A DNA stretch of 10,680 nucleotides from Clostridia bacterium. GTDB taxonomy: Bacteria > Bacillota > DSM-16504 > Desulfitibacterales > Desulfitibacteraceae. Location: NCBI GenBank assembly GCA_018333845.1, contig JAGXSK010000351.1, forward strand, positions 1 to 10,680, written 5' to 3'. Shown here piece by piece: positions 1 through 6,378 of the stretch. The position numbers and the translations under genes are program-made. The number at the start of each line of letters is the position of its first letter. The first letter of the stretch is position 1. The notes under the pieces were generated by a model that did no database searches, had not been told where the DNA came from, and saw only the letters and a list, made by a program, of their open reading frames with translations.

Positions 1-117
1 GCAATGTAGAAGCAGTTGACAATGAAATCAAGTCATTGAAAGGCAATGTAGAAGCAGTTGACAATGAAATCAAGTCATTGAAAGGCAATGTAGAAGCAGT
101 TGACAATGAAATCAAGT
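1..117 (+). repeat. 42-bp in-frame tandem repeat, at least 2.8 copies
   Basis: Units start at 1, 43 and 85. The first two are identical over 42 bp; the third matches for 33 bp (85-117) and then diverges. The unit equals 14 codons, so changes in copy number keep the frame and lengthen the coiled coil by exactly two heptads. The array probably continues to the left of the window. Perfect identity at DNA level, including synonymous positions, indicates recent duplication. Confidence 0.95.
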
Positions 118-350
118 TTGTTAAAAATGATTTAGAATTGATTAAAACTCAGCAAAAAGAAGACCACTTGATATTAAAAGCATTAGAGCATAAGGCAGAC
201 ATAAATAAAGCAGAACATGATCAAATGCTCAATAATCTTGCTTATATGGAAGGTGCTGTCAATAACGTTAAAGAAAATATTGGCGCTATTAAAGAAATTA
301 TAGGCAGGCATGAGGTAGATATTACAGTATTAAAAAGAAGGCCTGTTTAA
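1..350 (+). CDS. C-terminal part of a coiled-coil protein with 14-residue repeats (5' end outside window)
   Basis: The reading frame is open from the left edge (first full codon at position 3) to a TAA at 348-350, so only the last ~116 residues are visible and the true start is upstream. The TTG at 36 lies inside the repeat and is not a credible start. The visible protein begins with repeats of GNVEAVDNEIKSLK; Val3, Val6, Ile10 and Leu13 of the unit follow 3-4 spacing, the pattern of a two-heptad coiled coil. The rest is charged, rich in Lys, Glu and Asn, lacks Cys, and ends HEVDITVLKRRPV. No enzyme motif or membrane segment is seen. A terminator follows within 10 bp, so this is the last gene of its transcript. 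The family is not recognised; similar short coiled-coil proteins occur in clostridia, but no function can be given. Confidence 0.8.
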   Translation, partial: NVEAVDNEIKSLKGNVEAVDNEIKSLKGNVEAVDNEIKFVKNDLELIKTQQKEDHLILKALEHKADINKAEHDQMLNNLAYMEGAVNNVKENIGAIKEIIGRHEVDITVLKRRPV

Positions 351-357
351 AGCTTTA

Positions 358-392
358 CCCCCCATAAACAATCAATGGGGGGATTATTTTTT
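358..392 (+). terminator. Intrinsic terminator after the coiled-coil gene
   Basis: CCCCCCAT (358-365) pairs perfectly with ATGGGGGG (375-382) around a 9-nt loop, followed by a T-rich tract at 384-392. It starts 8 bp after the stop codon and insulates the ABC operon from upstream transcription. Confidence 0.93.
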
Positions 393-450
393 ATGCCACT
401 CAATAAAGCCCCATGCCAGATATATGGAAAAACAATGAAGATTTTATTCT

Positions 451-479
451 TTGCTGTTCCTTATGATACAATATATACT
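451..479 (+). promoter_or_regulatory. Putative sigma-A promoter of the ABC exporter operon
   Basis: TTGCTG (451-456) and TATACT (474-479) are separated by 17 bp, a good match to the vegetative consensus, and lie about 80 bp before the ABC gene. An alternative is the extended -10 TGATACAAT at 464-472, which has a poor -35 but would place the start a few bases further upstream. The choice matters for whether the leader ORF's ribosome binding site at 480-485 is in the transcript. Confidence 0.6.
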
Positions 480-492
480 AGGGTGTCTAACC

Positions 493-564
493 ATGCAGCA
501 GCTGTCCAGTCATCAGGCAGAATGCATTAATTTTGATGTATTGTTAAGGGGAAAATGTATATGA
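493..564 (+). CDS. Possible 23-codon leader ORF coupled to the ABC exporter gene
   Basis: An ATG at 493 opens a 23-codon frame (MQQLSSHQAECINFDVLLRG, then KCI) ending in TGA at 562-564. AGGGTG at 480-485 sits 7 nt before the ATG, a suitable ribosome binding site. The TGA overlaps the ATG at 561 as ATGA, the classic arrangement for translational coupling. Known background: the Bacillus subtilis bmrCD exporter operon is preceded by a leader peptide gene, bmrB, which mediates drug-dependent attenuation. No similarity to BmrB is claimed, and no terminator hairpin separates this ORF from the ABC gene. If the TATACT promoter is used, transcription would start near 486 and exclude the Shine-Dalgarno. 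The ORF may be a chance frame. Confidence 0.3.
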   Translation: MQQLSSHQAECINFDVLLRGKCI

Positions 565-2333
565 GACATTTCATGACACTAAAGGATTTTGTTCTAAAGA
601 ATAAGAAGGGATACCTGATTGGTGTCTGGTGGTTAGTTGTTACTAACCTGCTGCAGGTGGCAGTGCCAAGGGTTTTAGGTCTTACCGTTGATGTAATTGC
701 CCAGGCTTCTTCACCTGATCTGCTAATTAGATATATTGGTTTAATTTGTGTCATTGCCCTGGCCCTGGCCCTGGCCCTTTCGCGATATTTATGGAGAATA
801 TACGTGGTGGGAATTGCCCGCAAGCTTGAATATTATTTACGAAACAAGATTTTCAAGCATTTACTCCTGTTAGACCCCAGGTTTTATGACAACACTAGAA
901 CAGGGGATTTAATGGCCCTGGCTTCCAATGATGTGACTGCTGTAAGGATGGCTTTTGCTGGAGGCGTGGTCATGGTTGCCGATGCTGTAATCATTACGGG
1001 CTTTGCAGTAATTGTCATGGTTACCACTATTGACCCAAGCTTAACCTTAATTGCCCTTGCTCCACTGCCCATCATAGCCCTGTCGGTTACTCGTTTCAAC
1101 AAGATAATTCATGAAAGATTTAAAATTGTCCAGGGTGCTTTTGCAGCCCTTACTGATAAGGTGCAGGAAAATATATCTGCCATCAGGGTTGTAAAGACCT
1201 TTGTCCTTGAAAAGGTACAAATAGATAAGTTTAATAAAGCCAGCAGGGATATTATTGAGACTAATATGAGACTGGTCAGGGTTTCAGGATTTTTGTATCC
1301 CTTTATTCAGTACCTGGCAAGCATAAGCTTCCTTATAGTCCTGGGATATGGAGGATACCTTGTGATAAATGAGAGGATATCCATTGGTGATTTTATTGCC
1401 TTTAACGGATATTTAATGCTTCTTACCTGGCCCATGATGGCCATTGGCTACGTTATTAACCTTCTCCAGCGAGGAACTGCCTCCATGGCAAGAATTAATG
1501 AATTATTAGCTGAAAAACCGGAGATTGTTGATGATAAGGTAGTGGATAAATCCATAAGAACCTTTAAAGGCTGTATTGAGTTTAAAAATCTTAATTTTTC
1601 TTATCCTGGCACCTCAGAAAGGGTGTTAAAGGACTTTTCCCTGTCAGTTAAGCAGGGTGAAACTGTAGCTGTATTTGGCAGAACCGGTAGTGGAAAGTCC
1701 ACAATTGCAGATTTACTCCTGCGGCTTTATGATACTCCCAGGGGTAGTCTGTTTATAGACAGCAAAGAGATCCATACCATTCCAATTGAGACTTTAAGGA
1801 GGAACATTGGCTATGTTCCCCAGGACAGTTTTTTATTTTCCAAGACTATAAAGGAAAACATAGCCTTTGGGTATCCAGAAGCATCCATGGAAAAAATAGT
1901 TGAGGCAGCTAAAGCTGCTTCCATATACCATGATATTATGGATTTTCCCGATAAATTTGAAACAGTTGTGGGGGAGAGGGGTATAACCCTTTCAGGCGGA
2001 CAGAAGCAGAGAATTGCCATAGCCAGGGCACTTCTAGTAAATCCCTCAATCCTGATACTTGATGATAGCCTTTCTGCAGTAGATACTGCAACAGAAGAAA
2101 AGATACTGGGCTTTTTAGATGGCTGCAGGCAAAAGCGCAGTACAATCATAATTTCCCACAGAATATCTGCTGTGAAGAATGCAGATAAAATAGTTGTCCT
2201 GGATGAAGGCAGGATAGTGCAGCAGGGACGACATGATGAGCTTATACAGGATGATCAGGGCCTTTATTATAAGATGTACCAGATGCAGCTTCTAGAGGAA
2301 GAAAGAATTGACGAGGGTGATGCCCATGCGTAA
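561..2333 (+). CDS. ABC exporter half-transporter with degenerate catalytic site (BmrC/YheI-like)
   Basis: A fused membrane and ATPase subunit of a heterodimeric type IV ABC exporter, probably for drugs or lipids. The N-terminal half (about 1-305) has six hydrophobic segments. The C-terminal ATPase domain shows Walker A GRTGSGKST at 373-381, Q-loop Gln421, signature LSGGQ at 477-481, Walker B ILILD ending at Asp501, and H-loop His533. The residue after Walker B is Asp502, not the catalytic Glu, as in the BmrC/TM287-type subunit of asymmetric exporters. Length (590 aa) is normal. Start choice: AAGGGG at 546-551 is 9 nt from ATG 561 but only 3 nt from the in-frame ATG at 555, so 561 is preferred; 555 would give 592 aa. 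The gene overlaps the next one, which encodes the partner. The substrate cannot be read from sequence. Confidence 0.93.
   Translation: MRHFMTLKDFVLKNKKGYLIGVWWLVVTNLLQVAVPRVLGLTVDVIAQASSPDLLIRYIGLICVIALALALALSRYLWRIYVVGIARKLEYYLRNKIFKHLLLLDPRFYDNTRTGDLMALASNDVTAVRMAFAGGVVMVADAVIITGFAVIVMVTTIDPSLTLIALAPLPIIALSVTRFNKIIHERFKIVQGAFAALTDKVQENISAIRVVKTFVLEKVQIDKFNKASRDIIETNMRLVRVSGFLYPFIQYLASISFLIVLGYGGYLVINERISIGDFIAFNGYLMLLTWPMMAIGYVINLLQRGTASMARINELLAEKPEIVDDKVVDKSIRTFKGCIEFKNLNFSYPGTSERVLKDFSLSVKQGETVAVFGRTGSGKSTIADLLLRLYDTPRGSLFIDSKEIHTIPIETLRRNIGYVPQDSFLFSKTIKENIAFGYPEASMEKIVEAAKAASIYHDIMDFPDKFETVVGERGITLSGGQKQRIAIARALLVNPSILILDDSLSAVDTATEEKILGFLDGCRQKRSTIIISHRISAVKNADKIVVLDEGRIVQQGRHDELIQDDQGLYYKMYQMQLLEEERIDEGDAHA
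756..778 (+). repeat. Hexanucleotide repeat GCCCTG, 3.8 copies
   Basis: Consecutive GCCCTG units encode alternating Ala and Leu in the second membrane segment of the first ABC subunit. A six-base unit keeps the frame, so slippage would add or remove Ala-Leu pairs. Confidence 0.9.
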
Positions 2334-4092
2334 AAATACTTTTGCTGAAGAAACCATTTCAGGAAAGATATATGATTGGCAGTTAATAAAAAGGCTTTTA
2401 AAATATGTTCGGCCATACTGGGGATATGTGATATTTTCCTTAATCCTTCTTATGGTTGTTTCAGGGGTTGTTGTAGCACGGCCCTATATAGTAAAGATTG
2501 CCATTGATAATCATATTTTAGGTGACGGCAATTTTAATAATATTATTCAGCTGGTGATTATATATTTTACCATTATAACCATGGGCTTTGCGGCCAATTA
2601 TCTTCAAAACTATCTCTTAAACTATGCTAGCCAGAGGATTTTGTATGATATAAGGGAGGCGGTCTTTACCCATCTCCAGGGCTTATCCCTGTCTTTCTTT
2701 GATAAAAATCCAGTAGGCAGGCTTGTTACCCGGGTGGCCAATGATACTGCCAATCTTAATGAAATGTTTACCGAGGTATTAATAGGTTTTATTAGGGATT
2801 TCATTCTTATAGCCGCTATCATAATTGTCATGCTCCAATTGGATTTGGGGCTGGCAGCAATCAGTCTTATATCAATACCGTTAATTCTGTTTGCAACAAA
2901 TGTTTATAAAAGGGTGGCTCAAAGGGCTTTTCAACAGGCTAGAGTTAAGCTTGCCGCCCTCAACTCGTCTATTCAAGAAAATATTACTGGCATGAGAATA
3001 GTACAAATATTTAACCAGCAGGAGAGCAGGTTTAAAGAGTATGACACTATTAACAAGGAGCATTATGAAGCTGAATTAAAGGCAATTAAAGCCCATGCTC
3101 TATTCAGGCCTTCAATAGATATAATCTTTTTTTTCATCCTGGGGCTGCTCCTGTGGTATGGTGGTGCAGGGGTAATTCAGGACACTATGCAGCTGGGAGT
3201 GTTATATGCCTTTATAAACTATACAGAAAGACTGTTTCAACCTATAAATGATATGACCCAGAAATACACCCAACTCCAAAGTGCAGTAGTTTCGTCTGAA
3301 CGGATTTTCATGCTCCTGGATGAAAAAGAAACTGTGAAGGATCCTATTACTCCTATTCCTTTAAAAGAGGTCCAGGGTAAAATAGAGTTTAAAAATGTTT
3401 GGTTTGCCTATAATGATCAGGACTGGGTTTTAAAGGATGTGAGCTTTGAAATAAGGCCCGGGGAAACTGTAGCTCTAGTGGGTCCAACTGGTTCGGGAAA
3501 GACAACTGTTATAAACCTGATTAATAGATTATATGATGTTCAAAAGGGTGATATTTTTATTGATAACATGCCTATTAAAGAACTGAATCAGGGCAGTCTG
3601 CGAAGGAGCATTGCTGCTGTAATGCAGGATGTATTTCTTTTTTCCAATAGTATTATGGCCAACATCCACCTTGATTACAGCAGGGTCGATGAGGAAATTG
3701 CAAAAAGAGCCGCCGGCCATGTAGGTGCAGATGAATTTATCAGCAAGCTTCCTGGTGGTTATGATTATCAGGTTAAAGAGCGGGGAATCACCCTTTCCAC
3801 AGGACAAAGGCAGCTTATTGCCTTTGTCCGGGCCCTTGCCTTTGACCCAAAGATTCTAATATTAGATGAGGCAACTGCCAACATTGATTCCCAGTCGGAA
3901 GCCATCATTCAGAATGCAATGGAAAAGCTTTCAAAGAACAGAACCACTATAATTGCAGCCCATAGACTATCCACGGTTCAAAATGCAGATAAAATACTAG
4001 TTTTTCATAAGGGGCGGATAATAGAGAGTGGAAGCCACCAGGAGCTTCTTAAAAGAAGAGGTATGTATTACAAGCTCTATCAACTTCAATAG
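2326..4092 (+). CDS. ABC exporter half-transporter with canonical catalytic Glu (BmrD/YheH-like)
   Basis: Partner subunit of the heterodimeric exporter. Six hydrophobic segments occupy roughly residues 33-300. In the ATPase domain: Walker A GPTGSGKT at 386-393, Q-loop Gln434, signature LSTGQ at 490-494 (second position Thr, not Gly), Walker B ILILDE with Asp514 and catalytic Glu515, and H-loop His546. In the dimer, this Walker A/B plus the partner's LSGGQ make the active site, while the partner's Asp502 plus LSTGQ make the degenerate one, as known for BmrCD and TM287/288. Start: GAGGGTG at 2313-2319 is 6 nt from ATG 2326, giving 588 aa and an 8-bp overlap with the upstream gene; ATG 2320, GTG 2317 and TTG 2308 are in frame but badly spaced from that site. 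The C-terminal extracellular insert that lengthens B. subtilis BmrD is absent. Overlap implies coupled translation and equal stoichiometry. Confidence 0.93.
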   Translation: MRKNTFAEETISGKIYDWQLIKRLLKYVRPYWGYVIFSLILLMVVSGVVVARPYIVKIAIDNHILGDGNFNNIIQLVIIYFTIITMGFAANYLQNYLLNYASQRILYDIREAVFTHLQGLSLSFFDKNPVGRLVTRVANDTANLNEMFTEVLIGFIRDFILIAAIIIVMLQLDLGLAAISLISIPLILFATNVYKRVAQRAFQQARVKLAALNSSIQENITGMRIVQIFNQQESRFKEYDTINKEHYEAELKAIKAHALFRPSIDIIFFFILGLLLWYGGAGVIQDTMQLGVLYAFINYTERLFQPINDMTQKYTQLQSAVVSSERIFMLLDEKETVKDPITPIPLKEVQGKIEFKNVWFAYNDQDWVLKDVSFEIRPGETVALVGPTGSGKTTVINLINRLYDVQKGDIFIDNMPIKELNQGSLRRSIAAVMQDVFLFSNSIMANIHLDYSRVDEEIAKRAAGHVGADEFISKLPGGYDYQVKERGITLSTGQRQLIAFVRALAFDPKILILDEATANIDSQSEAIIQNAMEKLSKNRTTIIAAHRLSTVQNADKILVFHKGRIIESGSHQELLKRRGMYYKLYQLQ

Positions 4093-4199
4093 GACTACAA
4101 TAGGCACTGAGATAGCACTACAATAGTGCCTAAAAAGCACTTTACTAGGCCTTAATTATTTTCGTATATACTATGTGAAAATAAAAGAAGATAATCTTC
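4093..4199. other. Intergenic dyads downstream of the ABC operon
   Basis: TAGGCACT (4101-4108) is exactly complementary to AGTGCCTA (4125-4132) with a 16-nt loop, but no T-tract follows, so it is not a normal terminator. ACTACAATAG occurs twice, at 4094-4103 and 4117-4126. GAAGAT-A-ATCTTC at 4187-4199 is a 13-bp palindrome that could be an operator. TATACT at 4167-4172 resembles a -10 box but has no -35 at normal spacing. No gene is seen here. Confidence 0.5.
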
Positions 4200-4244
4200 C
4201 TGGTGTCTTTTGCATATTATTATTAAAGCTCTGGTTTGTTTAAT

Positions 4245-4279
4245 CGTATTAGATATCTAGTTATCTGATACGCTTTTTT
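4245..4279 (+). terminator. Intrinsic terminator between ABC and redox operons
   Basis: CGTATTAGATA (4245-4255) pairs with TATCTGATACG (4262-4272), an 11-bp stem with one G-U pair and a 6-nt loop, followed by six T at 4274-4279. It lies about 150 bp after the ABC stop and just upstream of the next promoter, so it most simply ends the ABC transcript. Confidence 0.88.
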
Positions 4280-4336
4280 GTTTGTTTAAAAAGTAAAAAA
4301 AATTATAAAAATTACGCAAATACTAAGCAAATTATA

Positions 4337-4345
4337 TGATATAAT
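4337..4345 (+). promoter_or_regulatory. Extended -10 promoter of the ferredoxin/cytochrome b operon
   Basis: TG-A-TATAAT (TG at 4337-4338, TATAAT at 4340-4345) is a perfect extended -10 element. No recognisable -35 lies 16-18 bp upstream, which is normal for this promoter class. Transcription should begin near 4352, leaving a leader of about 28 nt. Confidence 0.7.
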
Positions 4346-4379
4346 AGAAAGCACAATAAAAGTTTTGGGAGGAATTATC

Positions 4380-5354
4380 ATGGCTTCCATGAACAGAAGA
4401 GATTTTATAAAAAGGACTGCAGCTGCTGCAGCAATAACAACTACTGCAGTAACAGGAGTAGCTGCAGGTCCAGTATATGCAGGAAATTCCAAGGGACAGT
4501 ATGCTACAGTTATTGACATGACCAGGTGTGATGGATGTAAGGAGTTTGATACGCCAAAATGTGTTACAGCATGCAAAGTAAAAAATGGGCACAGGTATCC
4601 AGAGCCAATTGATAATATTCCAGATTACTGGCCTCAGAAAAAGCATGAGGACTGGAGCGGAAAACGGGATATAACTAATCGCTTAACTCCCTATAACTGG
4701 ATTTTCGTGCAGAACATCCAGGTGGAGGATAAGGGGAAAACCTATGAATTATCCATTCCCAGAAGATGTATGCATTGTGACAATCCTCCCTGTGCCAAGA
4801 TGTGTCCCTTTGGTGTTATGGAAAAGACAAGAGAAGGTGCAGTTACCATTGATCACAACTTCTGTATGGGAGGTTCTAAATGCAAGGATGTTTGTTCCTG
4901 GGGGATACCTCAAAGACAGGCAGGAGTGGGGATGTATTTAAAGCTTGCACCCAAGCTGGCAGGGGGAGGAGTCATGTACAAGTGTGATCTCTGCCAGGAC
5001 CTTATATCAAAGGGGGAAAAGCCAGCCTGTGCTGCCGGCTGCCCAAATAATGCCATGACCTTTGGCTTAAGGGATGAGGTACTGCAATACGCAGAGGATT
5101 TAGCCCAGAAGATGGGAGGCTTTATATATGGAGATAAGGAAAATGGAGGCACTTCCACTTACTACGTTTCTCCTGTTTCCTTTGAAGTGATTGACAGTAA
5201 GTTAAAGGAAGAGCAGAATGCCTTAAGAATGCATGGTGCTGAAAACCCCCTGGAAAAACTAAATGGTATGGGTAAGGCCATGTTGATAGCTCCAATAGCA
5301 GGTATTTTTGCGGCAGCTATTGCATCCTACAAAACAATGAAGGGGGAAAGGTAA
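4380..5354 (+). CDS. Tat-exported ferredoxin-type electron transfer subunit (HybA/FdnH/NarH-like) with C-terminal membrane anchor
   Basis: An iron-sulfur beta subunit that passes electrons between a catalytic partner and a membrane cytochrome on the outer face of the membrane. Residues 5-12 (NRRDFIKR) form a twin-arginine motif, followed by an Ala/Thr-rich segment and a likely cleavage site after VYA (34). Cysteines: 50, 53, 61, 65; 130, 133, 138, 142; 162, 168, 172; 202, 205, 217, 221. Three groups are complete; the third reads Cys-x2-Gly-x2-Cys-x3-Cys, with Gly165 replacing a ligand. Residues about 298-317 form a C-terminal helix followed by a basic tail, as in HybA and FdnH. Length is 324 aa. 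Start: GGGAGG at 4367-4372 is 7 nt from ATG 4380; the upstream in-frame TTG at 4365 overlaps that site. The cytochrome gene follows without a gap. No catalytic subunit is encoded beside it, so the specific oxidoreductase is unknown. Confidence 0.9.
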   Translation: MASMNRRDFIKRTAAAAAITTTAVTGVAAGPVYAGNSKGQYATVIDMTRCDGCKEFDTPKCVTACKVKNGHRYPEPIDNIPDYWPQKKHEDWSGKRDITNRLTPYNWIFVQNIQVEDKGKTYELSIPRRCMHCDNPPCAKMCPFGVMEKTREGAVTIDHNFCMGGSKCKDVCSWGIPQRQAGVGMYLKLAPKLAGGGVMYKCDLCQDLISKGEKPACAAGCPNNAMTFGLRDEVLQYAEDLAQKMGGFIYGDKENGGTSTYYVSPVSFEVIDSKLKEEQNALRMHGAENPLEKLNGMGKAMLIAPIAGIFAAAIASYKTMKGER

Positions 5355-6092
5355 ATGGGAGAGAAAATTTTAAAAAAAGAGAACAAGGTTAAGAGACATT
5401 CATTGTCTGTAATACTTGTCCATTGGTCTGTTGCAATTTCCACTTTGCTGCTTTTGTTTTCCGGGTTTGGTCAAATGCCCATGTATCGGAGATACGGCCT
5501 TGTCAATGTACCGGGCTTTTCCTGGTCAGATAACTTTGTGATAAACAGCCAGATTCACTATGCAGCTGCCATTGTGTTGCTGCTGGCAGTAACTTACCAT
5601 ATTATCTACCATGTAAGCTTAAAGCAATTTGACATCTTTCCTAAAAGGGGCGATTTAAAAGAGTCATATTTAATTATTAAAGCCATGCTGGGCTTTGGCA
5701 AGGAACCTGCGTCGGACAAATATCTTGCAGAACAAAGGTTGGCCTACTTTTTCATAGGGTTGAATCTTTTAATCCTTATTATCACAGGTCTAATCAAGGC
5801 ATATAAAAACTTTAGCTTTGTTAATGTCAATTACGACTTTATGATCTGGGTAACCCTTGTTCATAACATTGCAACGTTCCTACTATTGTTTGGGATAATT
5901 GGTCATCTGGCAGCATTTATCTTTAAAGAAAACAGGCCTCTTTTAAGGGGAATGTTTACGGGCAAGGTGGATTTAGATTATGTCAAGCACCGACATGGAT
6001 TGTGGTATGAAAAGCTGCTCAAGGGAAGTTCTGCAGTAGACAACGAAAAAATTAGAGGTGCTAATAATAGAAAGCAGGATGCAAAAATATAG
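5355..6092 (+). CDS. Di-haem cytochrome b membrane subunit (FdnI/formate dehydrogenase gamma-like)
   Basis: Integral membrane cytochrome b expected to exchange electrons between the exported ferredoxin subunit and the menaquinone pool. Four hydrophobic segments lie near residues 19-38, 66-86, 131-149 and 163-189. Candidate haem ligands are His23 (helix 1), His68 (helix 2; His82 and His86 are also present), His170 and His184 (helix 4). The 14-residue spacing of the last pair equals that of the known E. coli FdnI ligands His155 and His169, supporting two b haems. Length (245 aa) is slightly above FdnI. The ATG follows immediately after the upstream TAA, and AGGGGG at 5341-5346 inside the previous gene provides a ribosome binding site 8 nt away. 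The last ~40 residues are hydrophilic and probably cytoplasmic. A terminator-like hairpin follows, so the operon ends here. A related thiosulfate reductase-type cytochrome is possible; partner identity is open. Confidence 0.88.
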   Translation: MGEKILKKENKVKRHSLSVILVHWSVAISTLLLLFSGFGQMPMYRRYGLVNVPGFSWSDNFVINSQIHYAAAIVLLLAVTYHIIYHVSLKQFDIFPKRGDLKESYLIIKAMLGFGKEPASDKYLAEQRLAYFFIGLNLLILIITGLIKAYKNFSFVNVNYDFMIWVTLVHNIATFLLLFGIIGHLAAFIFKENRPLLRGMFTGKVDLDYVKHRHGLWYEKLLKGSSAVDNEKIRGANNRKQDAKI

Positions 6093-6105
6093 TACAAGAG
6101 GAATA

Positions 6106-6145
6106 CACCTCACTTTCCAAAAATCAAGGGGAGTGGGGTGCTTTT
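6106..6145 (+). terminator. Probable intrinsic terminator after the cytochrome b gene
   Basis: Bases 6106-6118 pair with 6128-6140 in a 13-bp stem that needs three G-U pairs, with a 9-nt loop, followed by C and TTTT (6142-6145). The T-tract is short; a second T-run lies at 6157-6162. It starts 14 bp after the stop codon. Confidence 0.75.
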
Positions 6146-6228
6146 CATTAATTAGATTTTTTGAATAACAAAAACCAGGAAGTGTCAATATAATACTAGA
6201 AAATATGCAAACAATAATGCAAATAAAC

Positions 6229-6257
6229 TTGACAACAGCATTGATATATTTTATAAT
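6229..6257 (+). promoter_or_regulatory. Consensus sigma-A promoter for the hspR-dnaJ-clpB operon
   Basis: TTGACA (6229-6234) and TATAAT (6252-6257) match the consensus exactly with a 17-bp spacer. Transcription should start near 6264, about 310 nt before hspR. No other + strand promoter of similar quality is visible between here and hspR. A promoter this strong is usually held down by a repressor. Confidence 0.8.
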
Positions 6258-6265
6258 TTTATTAT

Positions 6266-6280
6266 TAGTAACAATTACTA
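6266..6280. promoter_or_regulatory. Dyad at the predicted transcription start, possible operator
   Basis: TAGTAA-CAA-TTACTA is a perfect 6-bp inverted repeat placed right after the predicted start site, a position where a bound repressor would block initiation. It does not resemble the known actinobacterial HAIR site (CTTGAGT-N7-ACTCAAG) of HspR. In such AT-rich DNA a chance dyad is possible. Confidence 0.3.
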
Positions 6281-6378
6281 TTAAGATATTTAGAATAAAA
6301 CAATTAGAATTTTAATGTTATTTAATTATGGTTATGATTTTCTTTGCTTTAATAATTTAACTTCATTAATTTATTAGT

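Noticed and set aside
1..117. The 42-bp repeats as a CRISPR array
   Set aside because: Units are contiguous with no spacers, are in frame and encode heptads, so they are a coding tandem repeat.
527..823. Antisense ORF over the start of the first ABC gene
   Set aside because: Its Arg-Ala repeat is simply the complement of the GCCCTG tract; it has no start signals and lies opposite a well-supported gene.
4113..4132. TAGCACT/AGTGCCTA resembling a CIRCE heat-shock operator
   Set aside because: CIRCE is TTAGCACTC-N9-GAGTGCTAA; here the spacer is 5 nt, one arm has an extra base, and the site lies downstream of an exporter operon.
6186..6194. TATAAT at 6189-6194 as an additional promoter
   Set aside because: The only -35-like hexamer (TTGAAT, 6161) is 22 bp away and there is no extended -10 TG.
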